DNA from: Roseospirillum parvum
Lineage (GTDB): Bacteria; Pseudomonadota; Alphaproteobacteria; Rhodospirillales; Rhodospirillaceae
Reading direction: 5' to 3'
DNA length: 64,000 nt
Assembly (NCBI RefSeq): GCF_900100455.1
Contig: NZ_FNCV01000007.1
Coordinates: 1 to 64,000 of the forward strand
Shown: positions 36,898 through 45,927 of the stretch, piece by piece
How the letters are laid out: every line of letters begins with the position of its first letter
How positions within the stretch are numbered: position 1 is the first letter of the stretch
Notes under the pieces: generated by a model
The model's input: only the letters and a program-made list of their open reading frames with translations
Databases searched by the model: none
What the model was told of the DNA's origin: nothing
Translations under genes and position numbers: made by a program

Positions 36898-38961
36898 ATG
36901 ACCCTGCTGAGCCTTCTCGCCCTGCTCTCGCTGCTGCTGTGGGCCGGTCTGCTGGCCTTGCGCGACCGCTTCTGGCGGGCCGACCAGGACCTGCCCGAGG
37001 CGCCCGGGGACCTGCCGGCGGAAGAGGTGCTGGCCCTCATCCCGGCCCGCGACGAGGCCGACCTGTTGCCGAAAACCCTGCCCGCGGTGCTCGCCCAGGC
37101 GGGGTCGGCGCGGCTCTCGGTGATGGTGATCGACGACCACAGCACCGACGGCACGGCCGAGGTGGCGCGCCGCCTCGCCGCCGACCATCCGGGGGCCAGG
37201 GTCGAGGTGATCGCCGCCCCGCCCCGCCCCGAGGGCTGGTCGGGCAAGCTGTGGGCCCTGGAGAGCGGCCTTCGGGCGGCCGGCGCGGACGCCCCGCGCT
37301 GGCTGTGGCTGATCGACGCCGACATCGCCCCCGGCCCCAACACCCTGGCCCGCCTGCGCGGCGCGGCGCGGGCCGGCAACCGGGGGCTGGTCTCGGTGAT
37401 GGCGCGGCTCGATGCCGGCGGCGGGTGGGGACGGCTGCTGATCCCGGCCTTCGTCTTCTTCTTCCAGAAGCTCTACCCCTTCCCGGCGGTCAACGACCCG
37501 GCCCGACGCACCGCCGCCGCCGCCGGCGGCTGCCTGTTGCTCGACCGTCAGCGGCTGGCCGAGGCCGGCGGTTTCCCTGCCATCGCCGACCAGATCATCG
37601 ACGACTGCGCTCTGGCCCGGCGGTTGAAGGCGCGCGGGCCGATCTGGCTGGGCTTCGATGACGACGTAAAAAGCCTGCGCCCCTATCCGGGGCTGGCCGG
37701 CATCTGGGAGATGGTCGCCCGCACCGCCTATGTGGAGCTGGACCAGAGCCCGGCGAAACTGGCCGGCACCGTGGCCGGCATGGGGCTTTTGTATCTGGTG
37801 CCTCCCCTGGCCACGCTGGCCGGGGTGCTGGGCGGGGCGCCGCTCACGGCGCTGCTCGGGCTGGCCGCCTGGGGGCTGATCGTCCGCGCCGGCCGGCCCA
37901 CCGCCGGGCGTTTCGCCGGCCCGGTGGGGGCCTGGATCAGCGCCGCCGCGCTGCCCCTGGCCGGGGTGATGTACAGCCTGATGACGCTCGATTCGGCGCG
38001 CCGCTTCCGGGCCGGCCGGGGCGGCGCCTGGAAGGGCCGCACCGCGCCGCCGGGGGCGCGGCGCGACGTGCCCCCCGCCGACCCCGACACGGCCCGCGCC
38101 GAGGCCGTGGTGAAGGCCGCCGGAACCTCGTTCTACTGGGCCATGCGGGCCCTGCCGGCGCCGCGCCGCGCGGGCATGTTCGCCCTCTACGGCTTCTGCC
38201 GGCTGGTCGACGACATCGCCGACGACGACCACCGCACCCCCGAGGCCCGGCGCGCCGAGTTGACCCGCTGGCGGGCCCGGGTGCGCGCCCTTTCCTGGGC
38301 CGCGCCGCAGCAGTTGGACGATCCGCTGGCCCGTGCCCTGGTCGTGCCCGGGCGTCGCTTCGGGCTGCCCGAGGCCGATCTGCTGGCGGTCATCGACGGC
38401 ATGGAGATGGACGCCGAGGGGGCCATCGTGGCCCCCGACTGGGCCACCCTCGACCTTTACTGCGACCGGGTGGCCAGCGCCGTGGGGCGGCTGTCCAACC
38501 GCATTTTCGGAGCACCGCCCGAGCTCAACGACCCCATCGCCCACCACCTGGGGCGGGCCTTGCAGTTGACCAACATCCTGCGCGACGTGGCCGAGGACGC
38601 GGCGCGCGGCCGCCTCTACCTGCCCGCCGAGGCGCTGGCCGCCGCCGGCATCCCGGCGCCCTGGACCCCCGAAACGGTGCTCGCCGACCCCCGCCTGCCG
38701 GCCGCCGGCGCGTGGCTGGCCGAGCGGGCCCGGGCCCACTTCCATGAGGCCGACGCCCTGCTGGCCCGCACCGACCCGGCCACCATGTTCCCGGCCCTGG
38801 TCATGCGCGACGTCTACAAGGCGACCTTCGATCGGCTGGAAACGGTCGGCTTCGGGCGCCCGGAACACAGCCCCCGGTTCTCCAAGCGGGCCAAGCTGGC
38901 CCTTCTGATGGGCCGCCTGCCGGCCGTGCTGAAGGCCCGCCTGCGTCCCCCGGGTGACTGA
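36898..38961 (+). CDS. hpnD: HpnB-HpnD fusion: hopene-associated glycosyltransferase plus presqualene diphosphate synthase
   Basis: One 687-residue frame joins two hopanoid enzymes. Residues 1 to about 385 are HpnB, a GT2 protein: VLALIPARDEADLL, VIDDHSTDGTAEVA, WLIDADIAPG, IPAFVFFFQKLYPF, IIDDCALARRLK, with C-terminal membrane helices. After a 25-residue Pro/Arg linker, residues from about 400 are a squalene-synthase fold of the HpnD type. These include the first Asp motif YGFCRLVDDIADDD (near 437), YCDRVASAVGRLSNRIFG and the second Asp motif QLTNILRDVAEDAARGRLYL. HpnD makes presqualene diphosphate from farnesyl diphosphate. No stop or frame break lies between the halves. Neither hpnC nor hpnE is in the window; shc follows. 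Confidence 0.93.
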   Translation: MTLLSLLALLSLLLWAGLLALRDRFWRADQDLPEAPGDLPAEEVLALIPARDEADLLPKTLPAVLAQAGSARLSVMVIDDHSTDGTAEVARRLAADHPGARVEVIAAPPRPEGWSGKLWALESGLRAAGADAPRWLWLIDADIAPGPNTLARLRGAARAGNRGLVSVMARLDAGGGWGRLLIPAFVFFFQKLYPFPAVNDPARRTAAAAGGCLLLDRQRLAEAGGFPAIADQIIDDCALARRLKARGPIWLGFDDDVKSLRPYPGLAGIWEMVARTAYVELDQSPAKLAGTVAGMGLLYLVPPLATLAGVLGGAPLTALLGLAAWGLIVRAGRPTAGRFAGPVGAWISAAALPLAGVMYSLMTLDSARRFRAGRGGAWKGRTAPPGARRDVPPADPDTARAEAVVKAAGTSFYWAMRALPAPRRAGMFALYGFCRLVDDIADDDHRTPEARRAELTRWRARVRALSWAAPQQLDDPLARALVVPGRRFGLPEADLLAVIDGMEMDAEGAIVAPDWATLDLYCDRVASAVGRLSNRIFGAPPELNDPIAHHLGRALQLTNILRDVAEDAARGRLYLPAEALAAAGIPAPWTPETVLADPRLPAAGAWLAERARAHFHEADALLARTDPATMFPALVMRDVYKATFDRLETVGFGRPEHSPRFSKRAKLALLMGRLPAVLKARLRPPGD

Positions 38962-39268
38962 CAATTCCTTGACAGAACTGGTGCTTTTGGGCACAACCAA
39001 GAACACCCTGGGGGACCTGCCGGCTCCTCCGGCGGCAACAAATCGGCCTCGATCAGGCACTTCCACCTGATCGGATACGTCCAAGGGCCTCGCCGCCGGA
39101 AAACCGGAAGGACGGGAGGACAACAACCACCCGTCACGACGATCCGCTGAACCGTCGCTTTTGCCGACCGGTTGGGGGGCGTCGTGGCTGGCACGCGTCA
39201 ACCGTCGTGATCAGCCGAAGTTTGATCAGCCGAAGCCTTGATCAGCCGCACTTGAAAGAGGGATCGTT
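38962..39268. promoter_or_regulatory. 307-base leader of shc with three TGATCAGCCG repeats
   Basis: No coding frame of quality is seen here. Three direct repeats lie close to the shc start: TGATCAGCCGAAG at 39208-39220 and 39223-39235, and TGATCAGCCGC at 39239-39249, spaced 15-16 bases. They could be regulator sites or a decayed tandem duplication. AGAGGG at about 39257-39262 is the shc ribosome binding site. Confidence 0.55.
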
Positions 39269-41305
39269 TTGAGCACCAGCGCCGCTCTTTCGGGTCAGGT
39301 CCGTCCGCTGGAGATGCCCGGCCCGGCCCCCCAAGTCGCCCCAGACGAGCCATTCCCCCACGCCGAAGCCGCCAACGAAAACGCCCGCCCCGACCTGGCG
39401 CGCGTCAACGCGGCGATCGCCGAGGTGCTGGCCGATTTCGGCCGCCACCAGCGCGACGACGGACACTGGGTGTTCGAGCTGGAGGCCGACGCCACCATCC
39501 CGGCCGAATACATCCTGCTCAACCACTACCTGGGCACCCCGGATCCGGAACAGGAAGAGAAGCTGGCCGTCTACCTGCGTCAACTGCAGTCGGACGACCA
39601 TGACGGCTGGCCGCTGTTCCACAACGGGGCCTTCAACCTGTCGGCCTCGGTGAAGGCCTACTACGCCCTGAAGCTGGTCGGCGACGATCCCGAGGCCGCG
39701 CACATGCGCCGTGCCCGGGCCGCCATCCTGGCCCACGGCGGGGCCGCCAAGAGCAACGTGTTCACCCGCATCGCCCTGGCCCTGTTCGGCCAGGTGCCGT
39801 GGCGCGCCGTGCCGGTGATGCGGGTCGAGGTGCTGCTGCTGCCGCGCTGGGCGCCCTTCCATCTGGAAAAGATGGCCTACTGGTCGCGCACCGTGATGGT
39901 GCCCTTGCTGGTGCTCTACACCCTGCGCGCCAAGGCGGCCAACCCGCTGGGCGTCGGCGTGCCCGAGCTGTTCGTGACGCCGGCCGAGGCCGAACGGGGC
40001 TATCACGTCAACCCCACCGGCTCGGCGCTGGGCTCGATGATCCTCAGGCTCGACAGGCTGGCCCGGCGGGTCGAGCCGTTGCTGCCGGCGGCGCCGCGCG
40101 ACAAGGCGATCAGAAAGGCCGTCGCCTGGCTGACCGAGCGGCTGAACGGCGAGGACGGCGTCGGCGCCATCTTCCCGGCCATGGCCAACACGGTGATGAT
40201 GTTCGATGCCCTGGGCTACGACCGCGAGCATCCGGACTATGTGATCGCCCGCAAGTCCATCGACACCCTGCTCGTCGAGCGCGACGGCATGGCCTACTGC
40301 CAGCCCTGCGTCTCGCCGGTGTGGGACACCGCGCTGACCGCCCACGCCCTGATGGAAGCCGGCCTGGACGCCAACGATCCCAAGCTGCGCAAGGCCGTCG
40401 ACTGGCTGGTCGAGCGCCAGATCACCGATGTGGCCGGCGACTACACGGCCCGCCGCCCGGGCCTGGAGCCCGGCGGCTGGGCCTTCCAGTACAACAACCC
40501 CCACTACCCGGACGTCGACGACACCGCCGTTGTCCTGGCGGCGCTGGACCGCGTCGGCCTGGGCGGCAAGGTGCGCCAGGCGGTGGAACGCGGCACCCGC
40601 TGGATGGCCGGCATGCAGTCGGACAACGGCGGCTGGGGCGCCTTCGACGCCGAGAACGAGCACCACCACCTGAACCACATCCCGTTCGCCGACCATGGCG
40701 CCCTGCTCGACCCGCCCTCGGCCGATGTGTCGGCGCGCTGTCTGGCCGCCCTGGCCCAACTCGGCACGCCGCGCGAGGATGCACGCATCCAGCGCGCCAT
40801 CGCCTACCTCAAGGCCGAGCAGGAAGACAACGGCAGTTGGTTCGGGCGCTGGGGCACCAACTACATCTACGGCACCTGGTCGGTGCTGGTGGCGCTGAAC
40901 GCCGCCGGCGAGGACATGAACCAGCCCTACATCCGGCGCGCCGTCGACTGGCTGGTCTCGCGCCAGCAGACCGACGGCGGCTGGGGCGAGGACTGCGCCT
41001 CCTACTGCGAGGAGCACAAGCACCGCGACCAGCCGAGCACCCCGTCGCAGACCGCCTGGGCCCTGCTCGGCCTGATGGCCGCCGGCGAGGTGCACGGCGA
41101 GGCGGTGGAAAAGGGCATCGCCTTCCTTCTGGAGCGCGAGCGCCAGGGCCTGAAGTGGGAGGAAGAGGAGTTCACCGCCGTCGGCTTCCCCAAGGTCTTC
41201 TACCTGCGCTACCACGGCTACAGCGCCTACTTCCCGCTGTGGGCCCTGGCCCGTTACCGCAACCTGCGCCAGGGCAACAGCACGCGGCCCATCTGGGGGC
41301 TGTAG
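39269..41305 (+). CDS. shc: squalene-hopene cyclase
   Basis: Cyclises squalene to hopene, the hopanoid backbone, at the inner membrane. 678 residues with several QW motifs (for example RRQQTDGGWGEDC-like and QEDNGSWFGRWG segments). The catalytic DxDD motif is 415-418 (PDVDDTAVV). The C-terminal YSAYFPLWALARYRNL is typical. Translation starts at TTG 39269, seven bases after AGAGGG; no ATG lies nearby in frame. It follows the hpnB-hpnD fusion but has its own 307-base leader. Confidence 0.97.
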   Translation: MSTSAALSGQVRPLEMPGPAPQVAPDEPFPHAEAANENARPDLARVNAAIAEVLADFGRHQRDDGHWVFELEADATIPAEYILLNHYLGTPDPEQEEKLAVYLRQLQSDDHDGWPLFHNGAFNLSASVKAYYALKLVGDDPEAAHMRRARAAILAHGGAAKSNVFTRIALALFGQVPWRAVPVMRVEVLLLPRWAPFHLEKMAYWSRTVMVPLLVLYTLRAKAANPLGVGVPELFVTPAEAERGYHVNPTGSALGSMILRLDRLARRVEPLLPAAPRDKAIRKAVAWLTERLNGEDGVGAIFPAMANTVMMFDALGYDREHPDYVIARKSIDTLLVERDGMAYCQPCVSPVWDTALTAHALMEAGLDANDPKLRKAVDWLVERQITDVAGDYTARRPGLEPGGWAFQYNNPHYPDVDDTAVVLAALDRVGLGGKVRQAVERGTRWMAGMQSDNGGWGAFDAENEHHHLNHIPFADHGALLDPPSADVSARCLAALAQLGTPREDARIQRAIAYLKAEQEDNGSWFGRWGTNYIYGTWSVLVALNAAGEDMNQPYIRRAVDWLVSRQQTDGGWGEDCASYCEEHKHRDQPSTPSQTAWALLGLMAAGEVHGEAVEKGIAFLLERERQGLKWEEEEFTAVGFPKVFYLRYHGYSAYFPLWALARYRNLRQGNSTRPIWGL

Positions 41306-41431
41306 GCCGATCTCCCTCCACTGACGCGCTTGTGATCGCCCGGTAACTTGCCCGGGCGGTCCGGGCGCGTCATGGTGCCGGCTCACCCGTCACCCGCCCC
41401 GTCAGCCCAGTCAGCAAGGACCTCCCCCACC

Positions 41432-42190
41432 ATGCCGCGCCGCCTCGTTCCGACCGCCGCCCTGTTCGCCCTGCTGGCCAGCGGGCCGGCCCTGGCCGCC
41501 GACGCCCCGCCGTTCAGCGGGCCCGAGAAGGCGGCCATCGAGGAGATCGTCCGCGACTACCTGCTGGCCAACCCGGAGATCCTGCTCGAGATGAGCCAGG
41601 CCCTGGAGGCGCGCCAGGAGCAGGCCCGCCAGGAGGCCGCGCAAGCCGCCATCCAGGGCAACCGAGCAGCCCTGTTCGACGACCCGGCGACCCCCGAGTT
41701 GGGCAACCCGGACGGCGACGTGGCGGTGGTCGAGTTCTTCGATTACCGGTGCGGCTACTGCAAGCGGGTCTTCCAGCCGGTGCTCGACGCGGTGCGCGAC
41801 GATGGCAAGGTGCGCCTGCTGGTCAAGGAGCTGCCCATCCTGGGCCCGCAGTCGGTGCTCGCCGCCACCGCTGCCCTGGCGGCCCGCGAGCAGGACGGCT
41901 ACGCCGCCATGCACGCCGCCCTGATGACCCATCGCGGGGGCTACGACGAGGCGACCATCGGCAAGCTGGCCGGCGAGGCCGGGCTGGATGCCGAGCGTCT
42001 GCTGGCCGACATGGCCGACCCCCAGGTGCAGGCCAGGATCGAGACGGCGCTGGCCGCCAACCGGGCCCTGGCCGGGGCGCTGGGGGTCAGCGGCACGCCG
42101 GCCTTCGTGGTCGGCGACACCTTCGTGCCCGGCGCCATCTCCCAGGAGACCCTGGTCGAGCTGATCCGGCAGGCCCGGACCGACGGCTGA
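41432..42190 (+). CDS. DsbA-family periplasmic thiol oxidoreductase
   Basis: 252 residues with a cleavable signal peptide (AxA site near 22). A helical N-terminal ScsC/DSBA-like extension (IEEIVRDYLLANPEILLEM) comes next. The thioredoxin fold has active site C107-GY-C110 (FFDYRCGYCKRVF) and the cis-Pro loop GTPAFVVG. The N-terminal extension resembles copper-sensitivity protein ScsC and BdbD-like oxidants. ATG 41432 follows AAGGA. It converges with the SLOG gene. Confidence 0.92.
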   Translation: MPRRLVPTAALFALLASGPALAADAPPFSGPEKAAIEEIVRDYLLANPEILLEMSQALEARQEQARQEAAQAAIQGNRAALFDDPATPELGNPDGDVAVVEFFDYRCGYCKRVFQPVLDAVRDDGKVRLLVKELPILGPQSVLAATAALAAREQDGYAAMHAALMTHRGGYDEATIGKLAGEAGLDAERLLADMADPQVQARIETALAANRALAGALGVSGTPAFVVGDTFVPGAISQETLVELIRQARTDG

Positions 42191-42219
42191 ACTGGGCCTA
42201 AGCCCGTCGCCGCCCTGCC

Positions 42220-42789
42220 TCAGTGGCGGTGGTGGGCTTCGGGCACCGGCTTCAGGGCGCGGAAGACGACCTCTTCCAGCATGCCCAGGGCCTTCAGGTT
42301 TTCCACCGCGATGTTGGTGATCACCGGGGCGTCGTCGCCCAGGTGCTCCCAGCTCCAGTGGTCTTCCACGTAGATCAGCCGGTCGCGGCCCGACCAGTAG
42401 TGGCTCATGATGGCCTGCTCGGTGCTTTCCAGCTCGGCCATGTCCAGCCCATGGACCTGGTTGTGGATGCGGATGCCGGCCCGCGAGGCCTCGCGGAACA
42501 TGCAACTGGCGCCCGGGCTCTTGCCATCCCACAGGATGACCATGGCATCGGCGGCGCGAGCCATCTCGCGATTGCGCAACTCGCCGGCGATGCGGCCGTG
42601 AGCCGCCCAGTCGGCGGGGAACTGACGCAGCGGGATGTTGTTCTCGGCCGCCCAGCGCTCGCCCATGGCATCGACGCCCCGACAGCCGCCGGAGTAGACC
42701 TCGGTGATCTCGAAACCCGAGGCGTCGATCGCCGCGCACAGGGCGTCGTAGTCCTCGATGTGCCGGGACCCGGCAATGATAACCTTCAT
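42220..42789 (-). CDS. SLOG/YspA-like Rossmann protein (DUF2493) with C-terminal extension
   Basis: 189 residues. The first 115 are a SLOG-type Rossmann domain: KVIIAGSRHIEDYDAL, EVYSGGCRGVDAMGERWA, PADWAAHGRIAGELRNREMA and a ligand loop around WDGKSPGAS. SLOG proteins are thought to bind or process nucleotide-derived ligands. A further 75 residues (YWSGRDRLIYVEDHWSWEHL) are unlike the DUF2493 proteins I know. ATG 42789. It is divergent from the phospholipase gene; no partner gene indicates its job. Confidence 0.8.
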   Translation of the reverse strand: MKVIIAGSRHIEDYDALCAAIDASGFEITEVYSGGCRGVDAMGERWAAENNIPLRQFPADWAAHGRIAGELRNREMARAADAMVILWDGKSPGASCMFREASRAGIRIHNQVHGLDMAELESTEQAIMSHYWSGRDRLIYVEDHWSWEHLGDDAPVITNIAVENLKALGMLEEVVFRALKPVPEAHHRH

Positions 42790-42966
42790 AACCGACCCCT
42801 AACCTATTGATTTCCCTAGTCGCGGTCGGCATTCTGCCAGATTCGTCGAGGACCTTCCAGCGTTTTTTGCGGCGCACCATTTCCGCCGCCCCAACGGCTG
42901 GCGGGTGGCATCCACGGCGCCGGCGCCCCACATCGGCCTGATCGACAACAGCCCGACACGGAGGCC

Positions 42967-45189
42967 ATGCCCCTTTCCCCGCAGCCCCCCCACGCCCCCT
43001 CCTCCCCCCTGCCCGGCCAGCCGGTGACGGCCCGCCGGGCCAGCCTGCTGATCGACGCGGCGGCCTACTTTTCCGCCCTGCGCCGGGCCATCCTGGCGGC
43101 CGAGCGGTCGATCATGATCGTCGGCTGGGACGTCGACGGGCGGACCCCGCTGGCCGGTCCCGAGGACCTGCCGGACGGCGCCGATCCGGCCACCCTGTGG
43201 CGCGGCGGCACGGCCCGCGACGGGGCGCCGCTGCACCTGCGCCCCTTCCTCGACCATGTGGCGCGGGCCCGCCCGGGGCTCGACATCCGCATCCTGCTGT
43301 GGGACTACGCGCCGCTCTACGCCGCCGAGCGCGAACCCCTGCCCAGCCTGAACCTGGGCTGGCGCACCGACCAGTCGATCCGCTTCTGCCTGGATGACCG
43401 GGTGCCGATGGGGGCCAGCCATCACCAGAAGCTGGTGGTGGTCGACGGCCGGCTGGCCTTCTGCGGCGGCCTCGACCTGACCCTGAGGCGCTGGGACACC
43501 CCGCAGCACAGCGCCGACGACGCGCGCCGCGCCGACCCCGATGGCAGCCCGGTCGATCCCTTCCACGACATGACCTGGGTGGTCGACGGCGGCGCGGCAC
43601 GCCAGTTGGCCGAGGTGGTCGAGGCCCGCTGGCAGGCCGCCACCGGCCAACCCGCGCCGGGCGCCGCCGCGGCCGCCGACGACACCGACGACACCGGCAC
43701 CGGGCCGCCGCCGTGGCCGGCCGAGCACATCGACTTCACCGACGCCGCGATGCACCTGGTGCGCACCTCGCCGGCCTTCGCCGACCACCCCGAGGTGCGC
43801 GAGGTGGAGGCGCTCTTCCTGCATCAGATCGCCGAGGCCCGGCGGCACATCTACATCGAGAACCAGTTCCTGGCCTCGGGCCGGCTGGTCGCGGCGCTGG
43901 CCGAGCGGCTGCGCGACACCCCCGAGCTGGAGGTGGTGATCGTTGGCCCGGCCGACGCCGACGGCTGGCTGGCCGCCATGACCATGGGCGCCGCCCGCGC
44001 CGAGGCGGCGCGCCAGTTGACCGAGGCGGGCGGCGGGCGGGTCCGCCTGCTCCACCCCCGGGTGCCCGACCCCGAGGACCCCAACGGCCGGGCGGTGATG
44101 GTCCACGCCAAGCTGACCGTCATCGACGACCGCTGGCTGCGCGTCGGCTCGGCCAACATCAACAACCGCTCCATGGGCTTCGACACCGAGGCCGATCTGG
44201 CCCTGCTGGCCGACACTCCCGACCATCGCCGCCAGGTGCTGGCCCTGCGCCACCGCCTGCTGGGCGAGCACCTGGGGCTGTCCGCCGAGGCGGTGGCCGA
44301 GACCCTGGCCGGCAACGGGAACTCGCTGATCGCCCTGGTCGATGGCGCCCAGGGGCCGCGCCGGCTGGCCCCGATCCGGCACCCCGACCCGGCGCTGCGT
44401 CAGGCGGCCGGGCCGCTGCTGCCGCTGGCCGACCCGGAGCGGGCCATCGACTGGTCGCACATGCTGCGTCGACCGGAACCGGCGGAGGCCAGCCTGGCCG
44501 GCGCGCCCCGGCGCCGACGGGGCATCGCCCTCGGCGTCCTGACCGCCGTGCTGGGCACCCTGTCGCTCGGCCTGTGGCTGGCCCCGCCCGACCTGCTGGG
44601 CGGCTTTCCGACCTCGGCCGGCGAGGCCGAGCGCCTGCTCGCCGGGCTGGAGAACGGGCCGCTGTCACCGCTGCTGGTGCTTGCCGTGTTCACCGGGCTG
44701 GGCATGGTCGGCTTTCCGGTCACCGTGCTGATCACCGCCACGGCAGCCGCCTTCGGGCCGTGGAGCGGCCTTGCCTATGCCAGCCTGGGCGCCCTGTTGT
44801 CGGCCGGACTGGCCTTCGGGCTGGGCCAGTTGGTCGGCCGCGACCTGATCGACCGCCTGGGCCAGGGCCGGGTGCAGCGCATCAACCACACCCTGGGCCG
44901 GCACGGCCTGATGGCCATGGTCGGCCTGCGCCTGGTGCCGGTGGCGCCGTTCACGGTGATCAACTTGGCCGCCGGGGCGAGCCGCATCCGGCTGTCCGAC
45001 TTCCTGGTCGGCACCGGGCTGGGCATGGCGCCGGGCCTGATCGCCCTGTCGGTGCTCGGCGGCAGCCTGATGGAGGTGATCCGCCAGCCGACGCCGGAGC
45101 GGGTCGCCCTGCTGCTGGCCGGCATCCTCGGCTGGATCGGCCTGACCTTCCTGCTGCGCTGGCTGCTGACCCGCAACCGGGCGGCCTGA
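42967..45189 (+). CDS. phospholipase D-family enzyme fused to a VTT (DedA-like) membrane domain
   Basis: 740 residues. The soluble half has two HKD motifs, H153-Q-K-x4-D160 and H380-A-K-x4-D387, the latter followed by GSANINNRSMGFDTE. This marks a phosphatidyltransferase/PLD active site built from both halves. From about 530 come a TM helix and a VTT/SNARE-associated domain (LLVLAVFTGLGMVGFPVTVL, AAFGPWSGLAYASLGALLS, RLVPVAPFTVINLAAGASRI), as in DedA lipid scramblases. It likely acts on phospholipids at the inner membrane. An EEP-family gene follows after 12 bases. Confidence 0.93.
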   Translation: MPLSPQPPHAPSSPLPGQPVTARRASLLIDAAAYFSALRRAILAAERSIMIVGWDVDGRTPLAGPEDLPDGADPATLWRGGTARDGAPLHLRPFLDHVARARPGLDIRILLWDYAPLYAAEREPLPSLNLGWRTDQSIRFCLDDRVPMGASHHQKLVVVDGRLAFCGGLDLTLRRWDTPQHSADDARRADPDGSPVDPFHDMTWVVDGGAARQLAEVVEARWQAATGQPAPGAAAAADDTDDTGTGPPPWPAEHIDFTDAAMHLVRTSPAFADHPEVREVEALFLHQIAEARRHIYIENQFLASGRLVAALAERLRDTPELEVVIVGPADADGWLAAMTMGAARAEAARQLTEAGGGRVRLLHPRVPDPEDPNGRAVMVHAKLTVIDDRWLRVGSANINNRSMGFDTEADLALLADTPDHRRQVLALRHRLLGEHLGLSAEAVAETLAGNGNSLIALVDGAQGPRRLAPIRHPDPALRQAAGPLLPLADPERAIDWSHMLRRPEPAEASLAGAPRRRRGIALGVLTAVLGTLSLGLWLAPPDLLGGFPTSAGEAERLLAGLENGPLSPLLVLAVFTGLGMVGFPVTVLITATAAAFGPWSGLAYASLGALLSAGLAFGLGQLVGRDLIDRLGQGRVQRINHTLGRHGLMAMVGLRLVPVAPFTVINLAAGASRIRLSDFLVGTGLGMAPGLIALSVLGGSLMEVIRQPTPERVALLLAGILGWIGLTFLLRWLLTRNRAA

Positions 45190-45201
45190 CGGGGCCACCC
45201 G

Positions 45202-45918
45202 ATGACCCGCCTGATGACCTACAACATCCACGCCGGGGTGGGCCGCGACGGGGTCTGCGACATCGGCCGGGCGGCGGCGCTGATCGACCACGCCGGGCCC
45301 GACGTGGTAGCCCTGCAGGAAGTCTCGGCCCGCCCCCGGGGAAGCGCCGATGACGACCAGTTCCGCGCCCTGGCCGAGGCCACCGGGATGACCGCCCTGC
45401 CCGGCCGGACCCTGGTCGAGGGCGGCTTCGGCTACGGCAACCTGCTGCTCACCCGGCGGCCGGTCCTGGACTGGCGGCGCATCGACCTGAGCCGGCCGCC
45501 GCTGGAGCGGCGCGGCGCCATTGTCGCCCGGCTCGATGCCGGCTGGGCGCGGCCGCTGACGGTGATCGCCACCCACCTCGGCCTGAGCCCGCGCGAGCGC
45601 CGCTGGCAGCTCGACCGGCTGGCCGAGCAGGTGGCGCGGGCGGCGCCCCAGGGTCCGGTGGCGGTGCTCGGCGACCTCAACCTGTGGGCCATCGACCTGC
45701 CGGCCCTGCTCAGGCTGCGTCGGCGGACCGGGCTGCCGGCCCCGTGGTGGGGCAACCGGGCGACCTTTCCGGCCGTTTTGCCGGTGCTGGCGCTGGATCG
45801 CATCTGGACCGTGCCCGGCCGCCTGCGCCGCCGGCCGCGCCGCCTGGGCGGGCGTCTGGCCCGCCTGGCCTCGGATCACCGGCCGCTGATCGCCGAGATC
45901 GACCCGCCCGCCGGCTGA
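45202..45918 (+). CDS. endonuclease/exonuclease/phosphatase (EEP) family hydrolase
   Basis: 238 residues with the EEP metal-enzyme motifs: LMTYNIHAGVGRDG, VVALQEV (metal Glu), VIATHLGLSPRERRWQL, VAVLGDLNLW and the terminal SDHRPLIAEI. There is no signal peptide. Paired with PLD-type genes such proteins are often annotated as phosphodiesterases acting on lipid head groups or nucleic acids. The tight pairing with the PLD-VTT gene suggests a shared lipid pathway (inference). Confidence 0.92.
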   Translation: MTRLMTYNIHAGVGRDGVCDIGRAAALIDHAGPDVVALQEVSARPRGSADDDQFRALAEATGMTALPGRTLVEGGFGYGNLLLTRRPVLDWRRIDLSRPPLERRGAIVARLDAGWARPLTVIATHLGLSPRERRWQLDRLAEQVARAAPQGPVAVLGDLNLWAIDLPALLRLRRRTGLPAPWWGNRATFPAVLPVLALDRIWTVPGRLRRRPRRLGGRLARLASDHRPLIAEIDPPAG

Positions 45919-45927
45919 GCCGGTGCC

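Noticed and set aside
41336-41358. Terminator after shc
   Set aside because: Only a 7-bp GC stem without a T tract; too weak to list.
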